Assembly: GCA_028687045.1 (NCBI GenBank)
Contig: JAQUAW010000003.1
Span: 1-55,907, forward strand
Direction of reading: 5' to 3'
Length of the DNA: 55,907 bases
DNA from: Patescibacteria group bacterium
Lineage (GTDB): Bacteria; Patescibacteriota; Patescibacteriia; Magasanikbacterales; UBA922
Part shown: piece after piece, positions 48,747 through 55,907 of the stretch
Layout: the number at the start of each line of letters is the position of its first letter
Numbering within the stretch: position 1 is the stretch's first letter
Translations under genes and position numbers: made by a program
Notes under the pieces: generated by a model
The model's database searches: none
What the model saw: the letters and a program-made list of their open reading frames with translations, nothing else
Told to the model about the DNA's origin: nothing

Positions 48747-51653
48747 TTAATTTATAACGACGTCTTGTGGATCTGTATCAGCACTATTTGAGGGTAGAGA
48801 AATATTTTCTTGGTTATTTCCTAATAAACAAAAATCTTTCATTTTTAAAATTATAGCAGCACCATATCCTTGACCTGTTGCATAGCCACATTGTTGTACT
48901 CGAAGTGCAAAAATCTCAGGGCTACCTCCAGCTTCATTTTTTGCTTTTTTGTAACAATCTGCTTTTTCATAAAAAGCAATTAGTGGTGCAAATATATTAC
49001 CAGTAGTTGCTGCTGCTCCAAAACATGCATATCCACTAACTCTTATATAACCTTGATTTTTTTTTGTACCTTTTCCACAGTCTATATAATTAGTACCATC
49101 AATATTACCATCTTGATAGTCTCGTATTGCAACTGGTTTTTTTTCATTTTTATATATGTCTTTTGCAGAACATTCCCAAGTGTATCCAGGTAAACAATAA
49201 GGTTGAGATTCACAATTGAGTATAGGTTTAATATTATTGCTAGAGGCTATTGCTAAGTCTTTTGGATCTTTTTCTCCCCAAGCATAAAGATTTTTGGCTG
49301 GTTCAAATCCTGTTTTACATTTTACACCAAAGGTTGGTCCTTCAATTAGATATTGTGCAATCATTACAGCTGCTGGATAGCCAGTCTTCAGTTGTGCTTC
49401 GTATGCCATGTCTCTTATTTGTTGTGTAGCGCAGTTTTTACCTGCACAATTATTTGAACAAGAACTAGCTGCTGGAATAGTAAGACCTTTACTATAAATT
49501 CCATCGACGAGTTGTGGTATTTTTCCTTCTAAAAATATGTTGTTTTGATTCAATATGTTTGCGGCGACATCACTAGATGCATTGAGTTCAACTTTAAATT
49601 CTTGTCCTTTCACATACAAAATTTTCAAATTTCTAAAATTTACTAAATCAGGATTTATAGCATAAAGAAGGGTGTATGAAGTTGTAGCTACTACAATTCC
49701 AATCACACTCATCATTATTCTTTTTTTTGCTTGGCTTACAATATCACTATTGCCACCACTACCTATGAGCATTACGCCACTTATGATGATACTAAATATA
49801 GCAATGACAGATATGATAATTATACCGTATTTGTAAACAGCAGCAATATATTCGCCAAGGTAAGGTATGGATAGCCATTGGTTGCCTGATGCATCAGTAG
49901 TTACCAGACTTGCATTTGGTTCAGAAAAATTCAAACCAGGTATATTTATTTCTGGTGTTGGTTGTTTGATAAGTTCGGTTATTTCACTATCAGTAATAGT
50001 TTTTGTTGTTGCTGCTGTAGCTGTAGGTGTAATATTAGTAGGTGTATTAGAATAATTTTTTTGCATCAATAAATCATAAACTATTTTTTTACCAGTCGGA
50101 GTATTCAAATGTAAATGATCAGTACTCAAACCATCATCAATTGTTTTATCATTATTTTTATCTACTACAGAATATACATCTATGTAAGCATCTATTCTTG
50201 GATCATTTTTTAGTCTTTGATTGTTTGTTATAAGATTGTTGCTCCAAGGTTCTGTCCAAGCACTGTATCCTTTGAATGGTTGTGCGCCTATTATAATAAC
50301 TTTTATCCCTTCATTTTTGGCTTCAGAAATAATGATATCTAAATTTTGTTTATATTTAGTTAAACCATCTTCACAATCAAATGAGCCGTCTGTTTTTTTG
50401 ACACAACCTAAATTATTTAACCCTGCGTATAATAATAGTTCATTGTAACCTTTACCTTTTACATAAGTTCTCCAACTATTTAGAAAAAAAGCATAACCTT
50501 CTCCACTTTTTGAGGTGTCTTTACAATAAAATATGTGTGTATTGGTGAGTGTTTTTTGTAATTCTTGCAGGAATCCTCCATCTAAAAAACAGCCTTGCCA
50601 AAAACTCGAAGAACCAATGGCTGCTACTTTAACTTTTTGTCCAGGAGCTAGAGGTTTTGAGGGTGTTGTGTTTGTTGGAGTTGTTGGTGGGGTAGAAGCT
50701 GTGACAACATTTCCTTTGCCATTACATAATTTATTATCTGTATAATCGGCAATACAGTTTGTGGCGACTTCAAAATGTCCAAGTCCTGTTGTTGCTACAA
50801 TTTTTGTTTTTGAAGAATTTAAATTGGATGTAGCTGGTATACCTTTTGAAGTGCTAGCGCTGTTTTTATCGTAGTATATAAAATAATTGTTTGCAGTGTT
50901 TTTACTTACTATTGTAGGACACCAAGAAACACTGTCAGCACTACTAATGTAACAGCCATCAAAAAGTAGAATATTGTTGGCTTGTAATCCTTTGTCACTA
51001 TAGAATCGAACAGTATTTACACCAGCACTATGCCCTGCTACTGTTAGGTTTGTTTGTGCAGGATTGTAGGATATTCCTGTAATTGTGGCTAATTTTTGTT
51101 GTGCTTCTTGATAAAAACAGTTAAATTCATTTGCTGTTAGTTTGGAAGCAGAGTTTACTTGCAGAGTTGTTTGATAAAGACGAGGTACAAACATTACAGC
51201 TTGTTTGCCGGCTGCTTTTAAAGTTGCTATTTCTCTATCAAATAGATATTGATTTTTAAATAAATTGATTAAATCATTTGTTGTGGGTGTCGCAACTTTT
51301 TCTTTACCTGTTTGCTCAGAGTCTATGAATACCACACCATGAAAATAAACAAAAGTATCAGTAATAGTACTTGCTCCTGCTGGTAAAACAATAGCTCTAG
51401 GAGCTTGTAAATGAGACACTGTTTTTGGGTCTCTTGTTTGATTATTTGTTGTGGAAGGTGGCTCAACTATTCCAGTACACGCACTCATGTAAGTATATAT
51501 TTTTGATCCATTACTTGCTTCATAAACTTCTTGAAAGCCATTTAGTGTTTGAAAACCTTCGGCAGCCAAAGTTTCTTTTATATTTAAATTGAAAAATATA
51601 GAAAGTATAAATATACTACTCAAAAAAAATAAATATTTTTTTGTTTTTTGCAT
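48747..51653 (-). CDS. Four-part exported fusion: alpha/beta-hydrolase, SGNH hydrolase, T4SS pilin-like helices, glucosaminidase-like
   Basis: This 968-residue protein starts with a signal peptide (1-30). An alpha/beta-hydrolase-like region (about 60-300) has the nucleophile elbow AGHSAG (206-211) and a His in GLGHFEV (291-297). An SGNH-hydrolase-like domain (about 340-530) has IGSSSF (346-351), AGLNNLG (410-416) and STDHLHL (510-516). A hinge rich in Thr/Pro precedes two membrane helices (about 606-630 and 645-666) that resemble the T4SS pilin segment (GVMLIGSGGNSDIVSQAKKR). A Cys-rich C-terminal part (about 730-935) resembles N-acetylglucosaminidase folds (AAVMIAQYLIEG...NLYAWGE), with Glu771 as candidate acid. 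It may cut cell-wall or surface polymers while anchored with a secretion pilin. Chemistry and substrates are unproven. Confidence 0.7.
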   Translation of the reverse strand: MQKTKKYLFFLSSIFILSIFFNLNIKETLAAEGFQTLNGFQEVYEASNGSKIYTYMSACTGIVEPPSTTNNQTRDPKTVSHLQAPRAIVLPAGASTITDTFVYFHGVVFIDSEQTGKEKVATPTTNDLINLFKNQYLFDREIATLKAAGKQAVMFVPRLYQTTLQVNSASKLTANEFNCFYQEAQQKLATITGISYNPAQTNLTVAGHSAGVNTVRFYSDKGLQANNILLFDGCYISSADSVSWCPTIVSKNTANNYFIYYDKNSASTSKGIPATSNLNSSKTKIVATTGLGHFEVATNCIADYTDNKLCNGKGNVVTASTPPTTPTNTTPSKPLAPGQKVKVAAIGSSSFWQGCFLDGGFLQELQKTLTNTHIFYCKDTSKSGEGYAFFLNSWRTYVKGKGYNELLLYAGLNNLGCVKKTDGSFDCEDGLTKYKQNLDIIISEAKNEGIKVIIIGAQPFKGYSAWTEPWSNNLITNNQRLKNDPRIDAYIDVYSVVDKNNDKTIDDGLSTDHLHLNTPTGKKIVYDLLMQKNYSNTPTNITPTATAATTKTITDSEITELIKQPTPEINIPGLNFSEPNASLVTTDASGNQWLSIPYLGEYIAAVYKYGIIIISVIAIFSIIISGVMLIGSGGNSDIVSQAKKRIMMSVIGIVVATTSYTLLYAINPDLVNFRNLKILYVKGQEFKVELNASSDVAANILNQNNIFLEGKIPQLVDGIYSKGLTIPAASSCSNNCAGKNCATQQIRDMAYEAQLKTGYPAAVMIAQYLIEGPTFGVKCKTGFEPAKNLYAWGEKDPKDLAIASSNNIKPILNCESQPYCLPGYTWECSAKDIYKNEKKPVAIRDYQDGNIDGTNYIDCGKGTKKNQGYIRVSGYACFGAAATTGNIFAPLIAFYEKADCYKKAKNEAGGSPEIFALRVQQCGYATGQGYGAAIILKMKDFCLLGNNQENISLPSNSADTDPQDVVIN

Positions 51654-51656
51654 ATA

Positions 51657-52304
51657 TTATTGAGTTAATTCCAAAATTTCTTCCCATTGATATTCTGCTT
51701 TAGGATTTTCTATTTGTTTGTTATTTATAAAAAAAGCTGGCACTGCTTGGATGTTTAATATTTTTGCAATTTGTTTATTGTTGTCTATATAGTCTGTTAC
51801 TTCTGTAGAGTTTAGACATTTACTAAGTTTTTTATCATCCAAATTTGTTTCTTCTGCGATACTTTGTAAAATTGTTTCAGATAAACTAGAGCTGTTCACA
51901 AAGGCTGAGGCTTTGAAATCTAAGAATTTTTTTTGTTCGTTGGCACAGTAGCCATATTTTACAGCGTTGATTGATGGGTAAGGGAATTCAGATACTGGCA
52001 AACTTTTCCAAAGTACTTTGAATTTGTTTGGATATTTTTGTAACAAGTTCTCAAGCATCGCACTTTGTCCACTACAAGATTCACAAGAAAAATCTTCAAA
52101 AGCTACAATCGTAAGAGGTGCTTTGGCATTGCCGATTATGGGATCTTGGGGATAAAGTGGAATAACAAATTCTTTGGCAATAGAATCTTCGGGATTAACT
52201 TTTGGAAATAGTGGTTGGTATTTTATTATTTGAATAAAAAAAGCTAGACCAACTATCAGAATGGCGGGTATAAAAATTAGAAATAATTTTTTGTTAGAAA
52301 TCAT
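51657..52304 (-). CDS. DsbA-like thioredoxin-fold oxidoreductase
   Basis: The 215-residue protein has a signal anchor (about 5-25). VAFEDFSCESCSGQ (about 67-80) carries the CxxC redox pair, and QAVPAFFINNK (about 185-195) is the cis-proline loop. A helical insertion lies between. It is probably a periplasm-side disulfide oxidase or isomerase. It lies 3 bases upstream of the Cys-rich fusion gene, a likely client. Confidence 0.9.
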   Translation of the reverse strand: MISNKKLFLIFIPAILIVGLAFFIQIIKYQPLFPKVNPEDSIAKEFVIPLYPQDPIIGNAKAPLTIVAFEDFSCESCSGQSAMLENLLQKYPNKFKVLWKSLPVSEFPYPSINAVKYGYCANEQKKFLDFKASAFVNSSSLSETILQSIAEETNLDDKKLSKCLNSTEVTDYIDNNKQIAKILNIQAVPAFFINNKQIENPKAEYQWEEILELTQ

Positions 52305-52308
52305 ATTT

Positions 52309-53574
52309 TTATTTTAAGGGAATTTCAAATATTCCATTTTCATTGGTGTCAGTAAAATAAAGAGTAGTACCATCTTGGCTGACTTGCATACTTTGGACAG
52401 TATGATAACCTTCAACTGGTACAACCATTTTTACGCCAGTTTGAATATCTATTTTGTAAATATCATCTGAAATAATATTTGATAATTCTGGGTTGAATCC
52501 AGCTCCTGTTTCTAGACTAGTTGGTACACCACAGTAAACAAATCTTTCGTCAGCCATTGCACACTTGGATGCCCAAGTATTTACTCCCAATGGTTTTCTA
52601 TTGTTTCCCATTGTATCTGGTGTAGCGTCAGCTATCCAAAGAACTGGTTTGTAATCAGAAGCACTATTGTAAACACTATGTAATAATTTTGAACCATCTG
52701 GTGACCATTGTGTTTGTAGACCTCTACCTTCTACTACCAAACTTTTGAAATTTTCTCCATTCAAGCCTATTGGTAAGATTGCTTGTCTGTCAGATCCAAG
52801 AGGATCACCTGTGGCTGAAAGAGCTACGATTTGTCTATTTGGTGACCATTCTACAATTACTTTGTTAGAGTTGTTTCCCATTGGTTCTATCAATTTTACA
52901 TTTTGACCTTTTGGATCACTGGTTATAAGCCAACGATTGCTTGGATCAAGACCAATACTTTTGGCTGCAATTTCTGAACCATCGGCTGAAAATGAAAATT
53001 CTTGCCAATGTGTTGGTAAGGTTACTTGTTGTTTGGTATCAAAATTATAGTAGATATTAGCTCCATCTGGATATTCTATAATTGATTCATTGTTTTTTGG
53101 AGACCAACTAATATTAGAAATATCAAAAAAAACTTGATCACTAAGAGGCATGATTGTACCATCAGAAGTTACTTTATAAAATTTACCATCTTGTATATTA
53201 TAAAATTTTACAGCATTGCCAGGGGCTTGAGCTATACCAACATTTGCTAGGGTAGTGATTTTGGTTATAGTAGGTTTTTCTTGGGTAGTATTGAAACGAT
53301 CACCTGGATTAGTATTAGTTATTATGCCTGAGGTATTGTTATTATTTGTAGTTCCTGTGTTGTTGGTATTTCCAGTGCTATTATTGTTTATATTGCCGGT
53401 AGTATTTTGTCCATTGTTAACATCTGGAAAAGAACCTGTAGTAGTGTCTGTAGTATTTTGGTTAACAATATTATTTATAATATCTTTTTTGAAAAAAACA
53501 AAATAAATAGCAAAGCCTAGTAAGATACAGACAATGACAAAAATCGTAATATAAATAATTTGTTTTTTATCCAT
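52309..53574 (-). CDS. Membrane-anchored beta-propeller protein (TolB/WD40-like)
   Basis: The protein has 421 residues. An N-terminal membrane helix (about 6-28) is followed by an Asn/Thr/Gly-rich stalk (about 35-100, low complexity) and a six- or seven-bladed propeller (about 110-420) with blades such as VEWSPNRQIVALSATG, TQWSPDGSKLLHSVY and VSQDGTTLYFTDTNENGIFE. Such modules bind partners on the cell surface; no catalytic motif. The operon position suggests a complex with the neighbouring proteins. Confidence 0.8.
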   Translation of the reverse strand: MDKKQIIYITIFVIVCILLGFAIYFVFFKKDIINNIVNQNTTDTTTGSFPDVNNGQNTTGNINNNSTGNTNNTGTTNNNNTSGIITNTNPGDRFNTTQEKPTITKITTLANVGIAQAPGNAVKFYNIQDGKFYKVTSDGTIMPLSDQVFFDISNISWSPKNNESIIEYPDGANIYYNFDTKQQVTLPTHWQEFSFSADGSEIAAKSIGLDPSNRWLITSDPKGQNVKLIEPMGNNSNKVIVEWSPNRQIVALSATGDPLGSDRQAILPIGLNGENFKSLVVEGRGLQTQWSPDGSKLLHSVYNSASDYKPVLWIADATPDTMGNNRKPLGVNTWASKCAMADERFVYCGVPTSLETGAGFNPELSNIISDDIYKIDIQTGVKMVVPVEGYHTVQSMQVSQDGTTLYFTDTNENGIFEIPLK

Positions 53575-53577
53575 ATA

Positions 53578-54798
53578 TTATTTGTTAGTTTGTGGACTTT
53601 TTTGAAACAGTCCTTGATTTATAAGTTGGGATTTTTCTATATCTAATTTTCTGATTTTGTTTGTCAGACTACGTATTTCATTTTTTATATATTGAATTTC
53701 ATTTTCTATTTTTTTAATTTTTTCATCTATAGCTTTTATTTTTTTTTCTAAAATTTTGATTTGTAATTTGTTGGCAGTTTTGGCAAAGTTCATAGAACTA
53801 GAAACTCCAAACAAAAACATCGCAACAGGGAAAAGTACCAAAGTTATCATGAATATAAAAGCTAATATTCCAAGTATAACTTGTCCAGCAAAAATTGCCC
53901 TGTTGGCAGCTATCAATAATTTCTTTGCCGTCTCAAATGGTTTTTTTTCATCATCAAATTTTTTTTTGTTTTTGTTTAGTTTTTTTAATCTATTTTGATT
54001 ACCTTCTATTTGTTTTTCTAATTTTTCAATTTCTTTATTTTTTTTCTCTATCTCTTTTTTGTTTCTTATTCTATTTAGTGTTTGCATAGCAATATTACGG
54101 TCTGCTGTTCCATCATTTTCTTCTTCACTTTCTTCTGCTTCATTATTTTCACCTTCTTTTTCTTTTTTTTCATTATCATCTGTTGGATTATGTGCTTCTG
54201 GATTTTCTTCCTCTTTTTTTTCTCCGGGCTGTCCTGTCTCATCTTTTGCTCCATCATTTTTTTCTGCATCTTTGTTTTCTTCTTCTGTTTGTTCTGGTGG
54301 CTTTTCTTCTTCAGGTTTGGCTTCTTCACTGCTTGGAGAATCTTCTGGTTTATTTTTCCCTGCTATTTTTTTATTGGCGTAAGCTGATTGTACGCCACCA
54401 CTATTACTTCTTTGGGTACCTTCTGTATTATTTTTTTGATTTTGTCCGTTTTCTCCTTGATTTACTGGCGGGTTTTTTCCATTTGGATTTGGAGGTACCA
54501 ATCCTTGATTATTGTTTTGATTATTTTCTGTACCAATGTTTTGGATAGCTTGATTCAAAGTATTATCATTGGCTGGTGACTGATTACTTATTTCATCTAT
54601 ATATTTTTGGAGTATTTCTTTGGCATCATCGCCTAGAGATTCTTCTATTTTTTTGGCTATTTGTTGAGCTACTTTTTCTCTACTTTCAGGTGTTAAATAA
54701 TTTGGTACTAAACTCAAGACAGGTTGCTTGATGGCATCGGCAATAGCTGTATTTTCTATAGTTGGTTCTGTTGGTTTTTTTGCCAAGTTATCAGCCAT
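53578..54798 (-). CDS. Hypothetical coiled-coil and membrane protein
   Basis: The 406 residues comprise a helical start (about 1-75), a long Asn/Gln/Glu/Pro-rich low-complexity stretch (about 80-230), a coiled coil (about 235-290), two membrane helices (about 300-345, AIFAGQVILGILAFIFMITL) and a second coiled coil (about 345-400). Not recognised. The layout suggests a scaffold between membrane and cytoplasm in the same machine as its neighbours. Confidence 0.6.
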   Translation of the reverse strand: MADNLAKKPTEPTIENTAIADAIKQPVLSLVPNYLTPESREKVAQQIAKKIEESLGDDAKEILQKYIDEISNQSPANDNTLNQAIQNIGTENNQNNNQGLVPPNPNGKNPPVNQGENGQNQKNNTEGTQRSNSGGVQSAYANKKIAGKNKPEDSPSSEEAKPEEEKPPEQTEEENKDAEKNDGAKDETGQPGEKKEEENPEAHNPTDDNEKKEKEGENNEAEESEEENDGTADRNIAMQTLNRIRNKKEIEKKNKEIEKLEKQIEGNQNRLKKLNKNKKKFDDEKKPFETAKKLLIAANRAIFAGQVILGILAFIFMITLVLFPVAMFLFGVSSSMNFAKTANKLQIKILEKKIKAIDEKIKKIENEIQYIKNEIRSLTNKIRKLDIEKSQLINQGLFQKSPQTNK

Positions 54799-54799
54799 A

Positions 54800-55153
54800 T
54801 TATTCTTGTAAAAGTTTATTACGTATAGCTAATAATTTATAACATTCATCTATATATATTTTTGTGGCTTCTTCAATAATTATTTCTGGTAGATCAGTGT
54901 ATGTTTCTTGTTGTTCTCTCAATTTGAGTGCTAATTTTTTTGATAATAATTCTAGAAGAGATTTTATGTTTTTTTCAATTTCTTGATTGTCGTCATTTAT
55001 TATAGCTTCTTTTAGGCTTTTTTTGAAAAAAGAAAAATCATTTTCTAGATATTTTTTTTCTTTTGTTAAATCCAAAGAATTAACTCTTTTGGTACCTTGA
55101 GTGATTTTTTGAAAATTTTGTAATCTTTTTTTTTCTTCCTCACTTAAAGACAT
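54800..55153 (-). CDS. Hypothetical 117-residue helical protein
   Basis: Short, charged, all-helical by composition (LSEEEKKRLQNFQKITQGTK), with no cysteines and no membrane segment. It lies 6 bases after the AAA+ gene and 1 base before the coiled-coil gene, so coupled translation is likely. Function unknown; an adaptor of the ATPase is conceivable. Confidence 0.55.
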   Translation of the reverse strand: MSLSEEEKKRLQNFQKITQGTKRVNSLDLTKEKKYLENDFSFFKKSLKEAIINDDNQEIEKNIKSLLELLSKKLALKLREQQETYTDLPEIIIEEATKIYIDECYKLLAIRNKLLQE

Positions 55154-55159
55154 AAGAAT

Positions 55160-55907
55160 TTAGACTAGTTTATAATCCTTATCGTAAGTCAAAATATATT
55201 TAGTTTTTTTCTTTTTATTTTTTAAGTTATCAATAAGTAAATCCTGAATAATATCAGCTACATGATTAGAAACATTTCTGGCACCATAATCTTCATATTT
55301 GATTTGTGCTATTAATTTTTCCAAAGCTTTTTCGTCTGAGGTAATAGCTATTTTTTGAGTTTCTTGTAAATGTTTGGAAATTGCCATGATTTGTCTTTCT
55401 GTAATTTTTGCGATGTCATCTTTCACAAGAGCGTTGAACATCACAATATTAGAAATTCTACTGAGGATGGCTTCATCCAATTGTTCTTTTAGTTTGCCTT
55501 CTATTTGTTTTTCTAAATTTTTTTGTTTTTCTGTCAGCACTTCACCGAAACCAAAGTTTTGTTTTTTGTAAAGTTCCGAACCAACATTGGTTGTCATTAC
55601 AATCACACTATGATTCAATTTTATTTTTTTGCCTTGGTTGTCGGAGAGTGTTCCTTCATCCAGCATTTGCAATAATAATTTTGAGACATCTTTGTGAGCT
55701 TTGTCTATTTCATCCAATAAGATGACAGAGTATGGTCTTTTTTTGAGTTGCTCCATAAAAGGATTTCTATCTTTGTAACCAATGTAACCAGCTGGAGAAC
55801 CAAGGATTTTAGATACACTGTGTCCTTCAGAAAATTCACTCATATCAAGTTTTATCAAAGCTTTACTATCATGATAAAGTTCTTCGGCCAAATTTTTTAC
55901 AAGCTCA
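55160..55907 (-). CDS. ClpB/ClpA-type AAA+ ATPase, C-terminal part (5' end outside the window)
   Basis: The frame is open to the right edge and reads ELVKNLAEELYHDSKALIK, then DMSEFSEGHSVSKILGSPAG, the start of a second AAA+ domain. Walker B is VILLDEIDKAHKD, the sensor region MTTNVGSELY, and the arginine finger is in EAILSRISNIVMF. A D2-small domain follows, with YEDYGARNVSNHVADII. About 248 residues are visible. Class II Clp ATPases thread proteins through a central pore. This one heads an operon of membrane and exported proteins, so it may serve secretion, not stress. Confidence 0.88.
   Translation of the reverse strand, partial: ELVKNLAEELYHDSKALIKLDMSEFSEGHSVSKILGSPAGYIGYKDRNPFMEQLKKRPYSVILLDEIDKAHKDVSKLLLQMLDEGTLSDNQGKKIKLNHSVIVMTTNVGSELYKKQNFGFGEVLTEKQKNLEKQIEGKLKEQLDEAILSRISNIVMFNALVKDDIAKITERQIMAISKHLQETQKIAITSDEKALEKLIAQIKYEDYGARNVSNHVADIIQDLLIDNLKNKKKKTKYILTYDKDYKLV

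Noticed and set aside
54059-54548. Plus-strand frames rich in Phe/Ser opposite the coiled-coil membrane protein
   Set aside because: They mirror Glu/Lys-rich low-complexity codons of the minus-strand gene.

Overview
The window is AT-rich (roughly one third G+C where counted), gene-dense DNA that looks like a genome fragment of a Candidate Phyla Radiation / Patescibacteria bacterium, most likely a Parcubacteria-type lineage. This is inferred from gene content. It has a split VirB4/TraC with PrgI and a VirB6-like giant protein, a T4SS-type pilin segment fused to cell-wall hydrolase-like domains, a CAP protein with an N-terminal PHxxNxYxPH-type motif, VanW, a DsbB/thioredoxin pair, large surface repeat proteins, many short dispersed repeats, and almost no Shine-Dalgarno sequences. 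No rRNA gene is present, so the assignment is not taxonomic proof.

Layout. 1-9.2 kb: the 3' end of a surface protein, an Nramp-like transporter, adenylate kinase, a CAP protein and a 1547-residue surface protein whose C-terminus and terminator duplicate the gene cut off at the left edge. 9.2-14.5 kb: housekeeping genes (map, ruvX, recO, asnS) plus a membrane protein with two carboxypeptidase-regulatory-like domains. 14.8-26 kb: a compact plus-strand operon for a type IV secretion or DNA-transfer machine (VirB6-like, two unknowns, PrgI, VirB4/TraC in two ORFs, a VirB8-like candidate) ending in comF. 26.1-27.1 kb: a disulfide-bond module (DsbB and thioredoxin-like), minus strand.

27.16-32.73 kb: a 5.6-kb integrated element at the 3' end of a tRNA-Ser(UGA) gene, bounded by an exact 18-bp direct repeat. 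It carries a serine recombinase, an HUH rolling-circle Rep, a winged-helix-like protein, a previously missed 50-residue ORF, and cargo (a Ca2+/cation antiporter and a GreA/Rnk-like factor). The tRNA operon's apparent own terminator now lies on the far side of the element, which is strong internal evidence for insertion.

32.7-46.3 kb: three tRNA-Ser genes (UGA, GCU and an unusual ACU), Hsp20, VanW, a promoter-driven structured RNA candidate of about 300 nt, clpP, nrnA-like, smc, rpsP, khpA, a tRNA-Arg(GCG) whose 5' end is duplicated around a 99-bp insert, and recG. 46.3-47.4 kb: an unusually GC-rich mini-gene with a textbook ribosome binding site, then a DUF559 endonuclease-like gene closely framed by copies of a CCCCCTC...GGGGGAG palindromic repeat. 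47.4-55.9 kb: a tightly packed minus-strand operon running from an AAA+ (ClpB-type) ATPase through coiled-coil and beta-propeller membrane proteins and a DsbA-like thioredoxin to a four-part esterase/SGNH/T4SS-pilin/glucosaminidase-like fusion and radA.

The window suggests a small-genome bacterium that invests in envelope secretion, adhesion and disulfide chemistry, and whose chromosome is seeded with short repeats, some of them inside coding sequence (recG, smc and a T4SS-operon protein).
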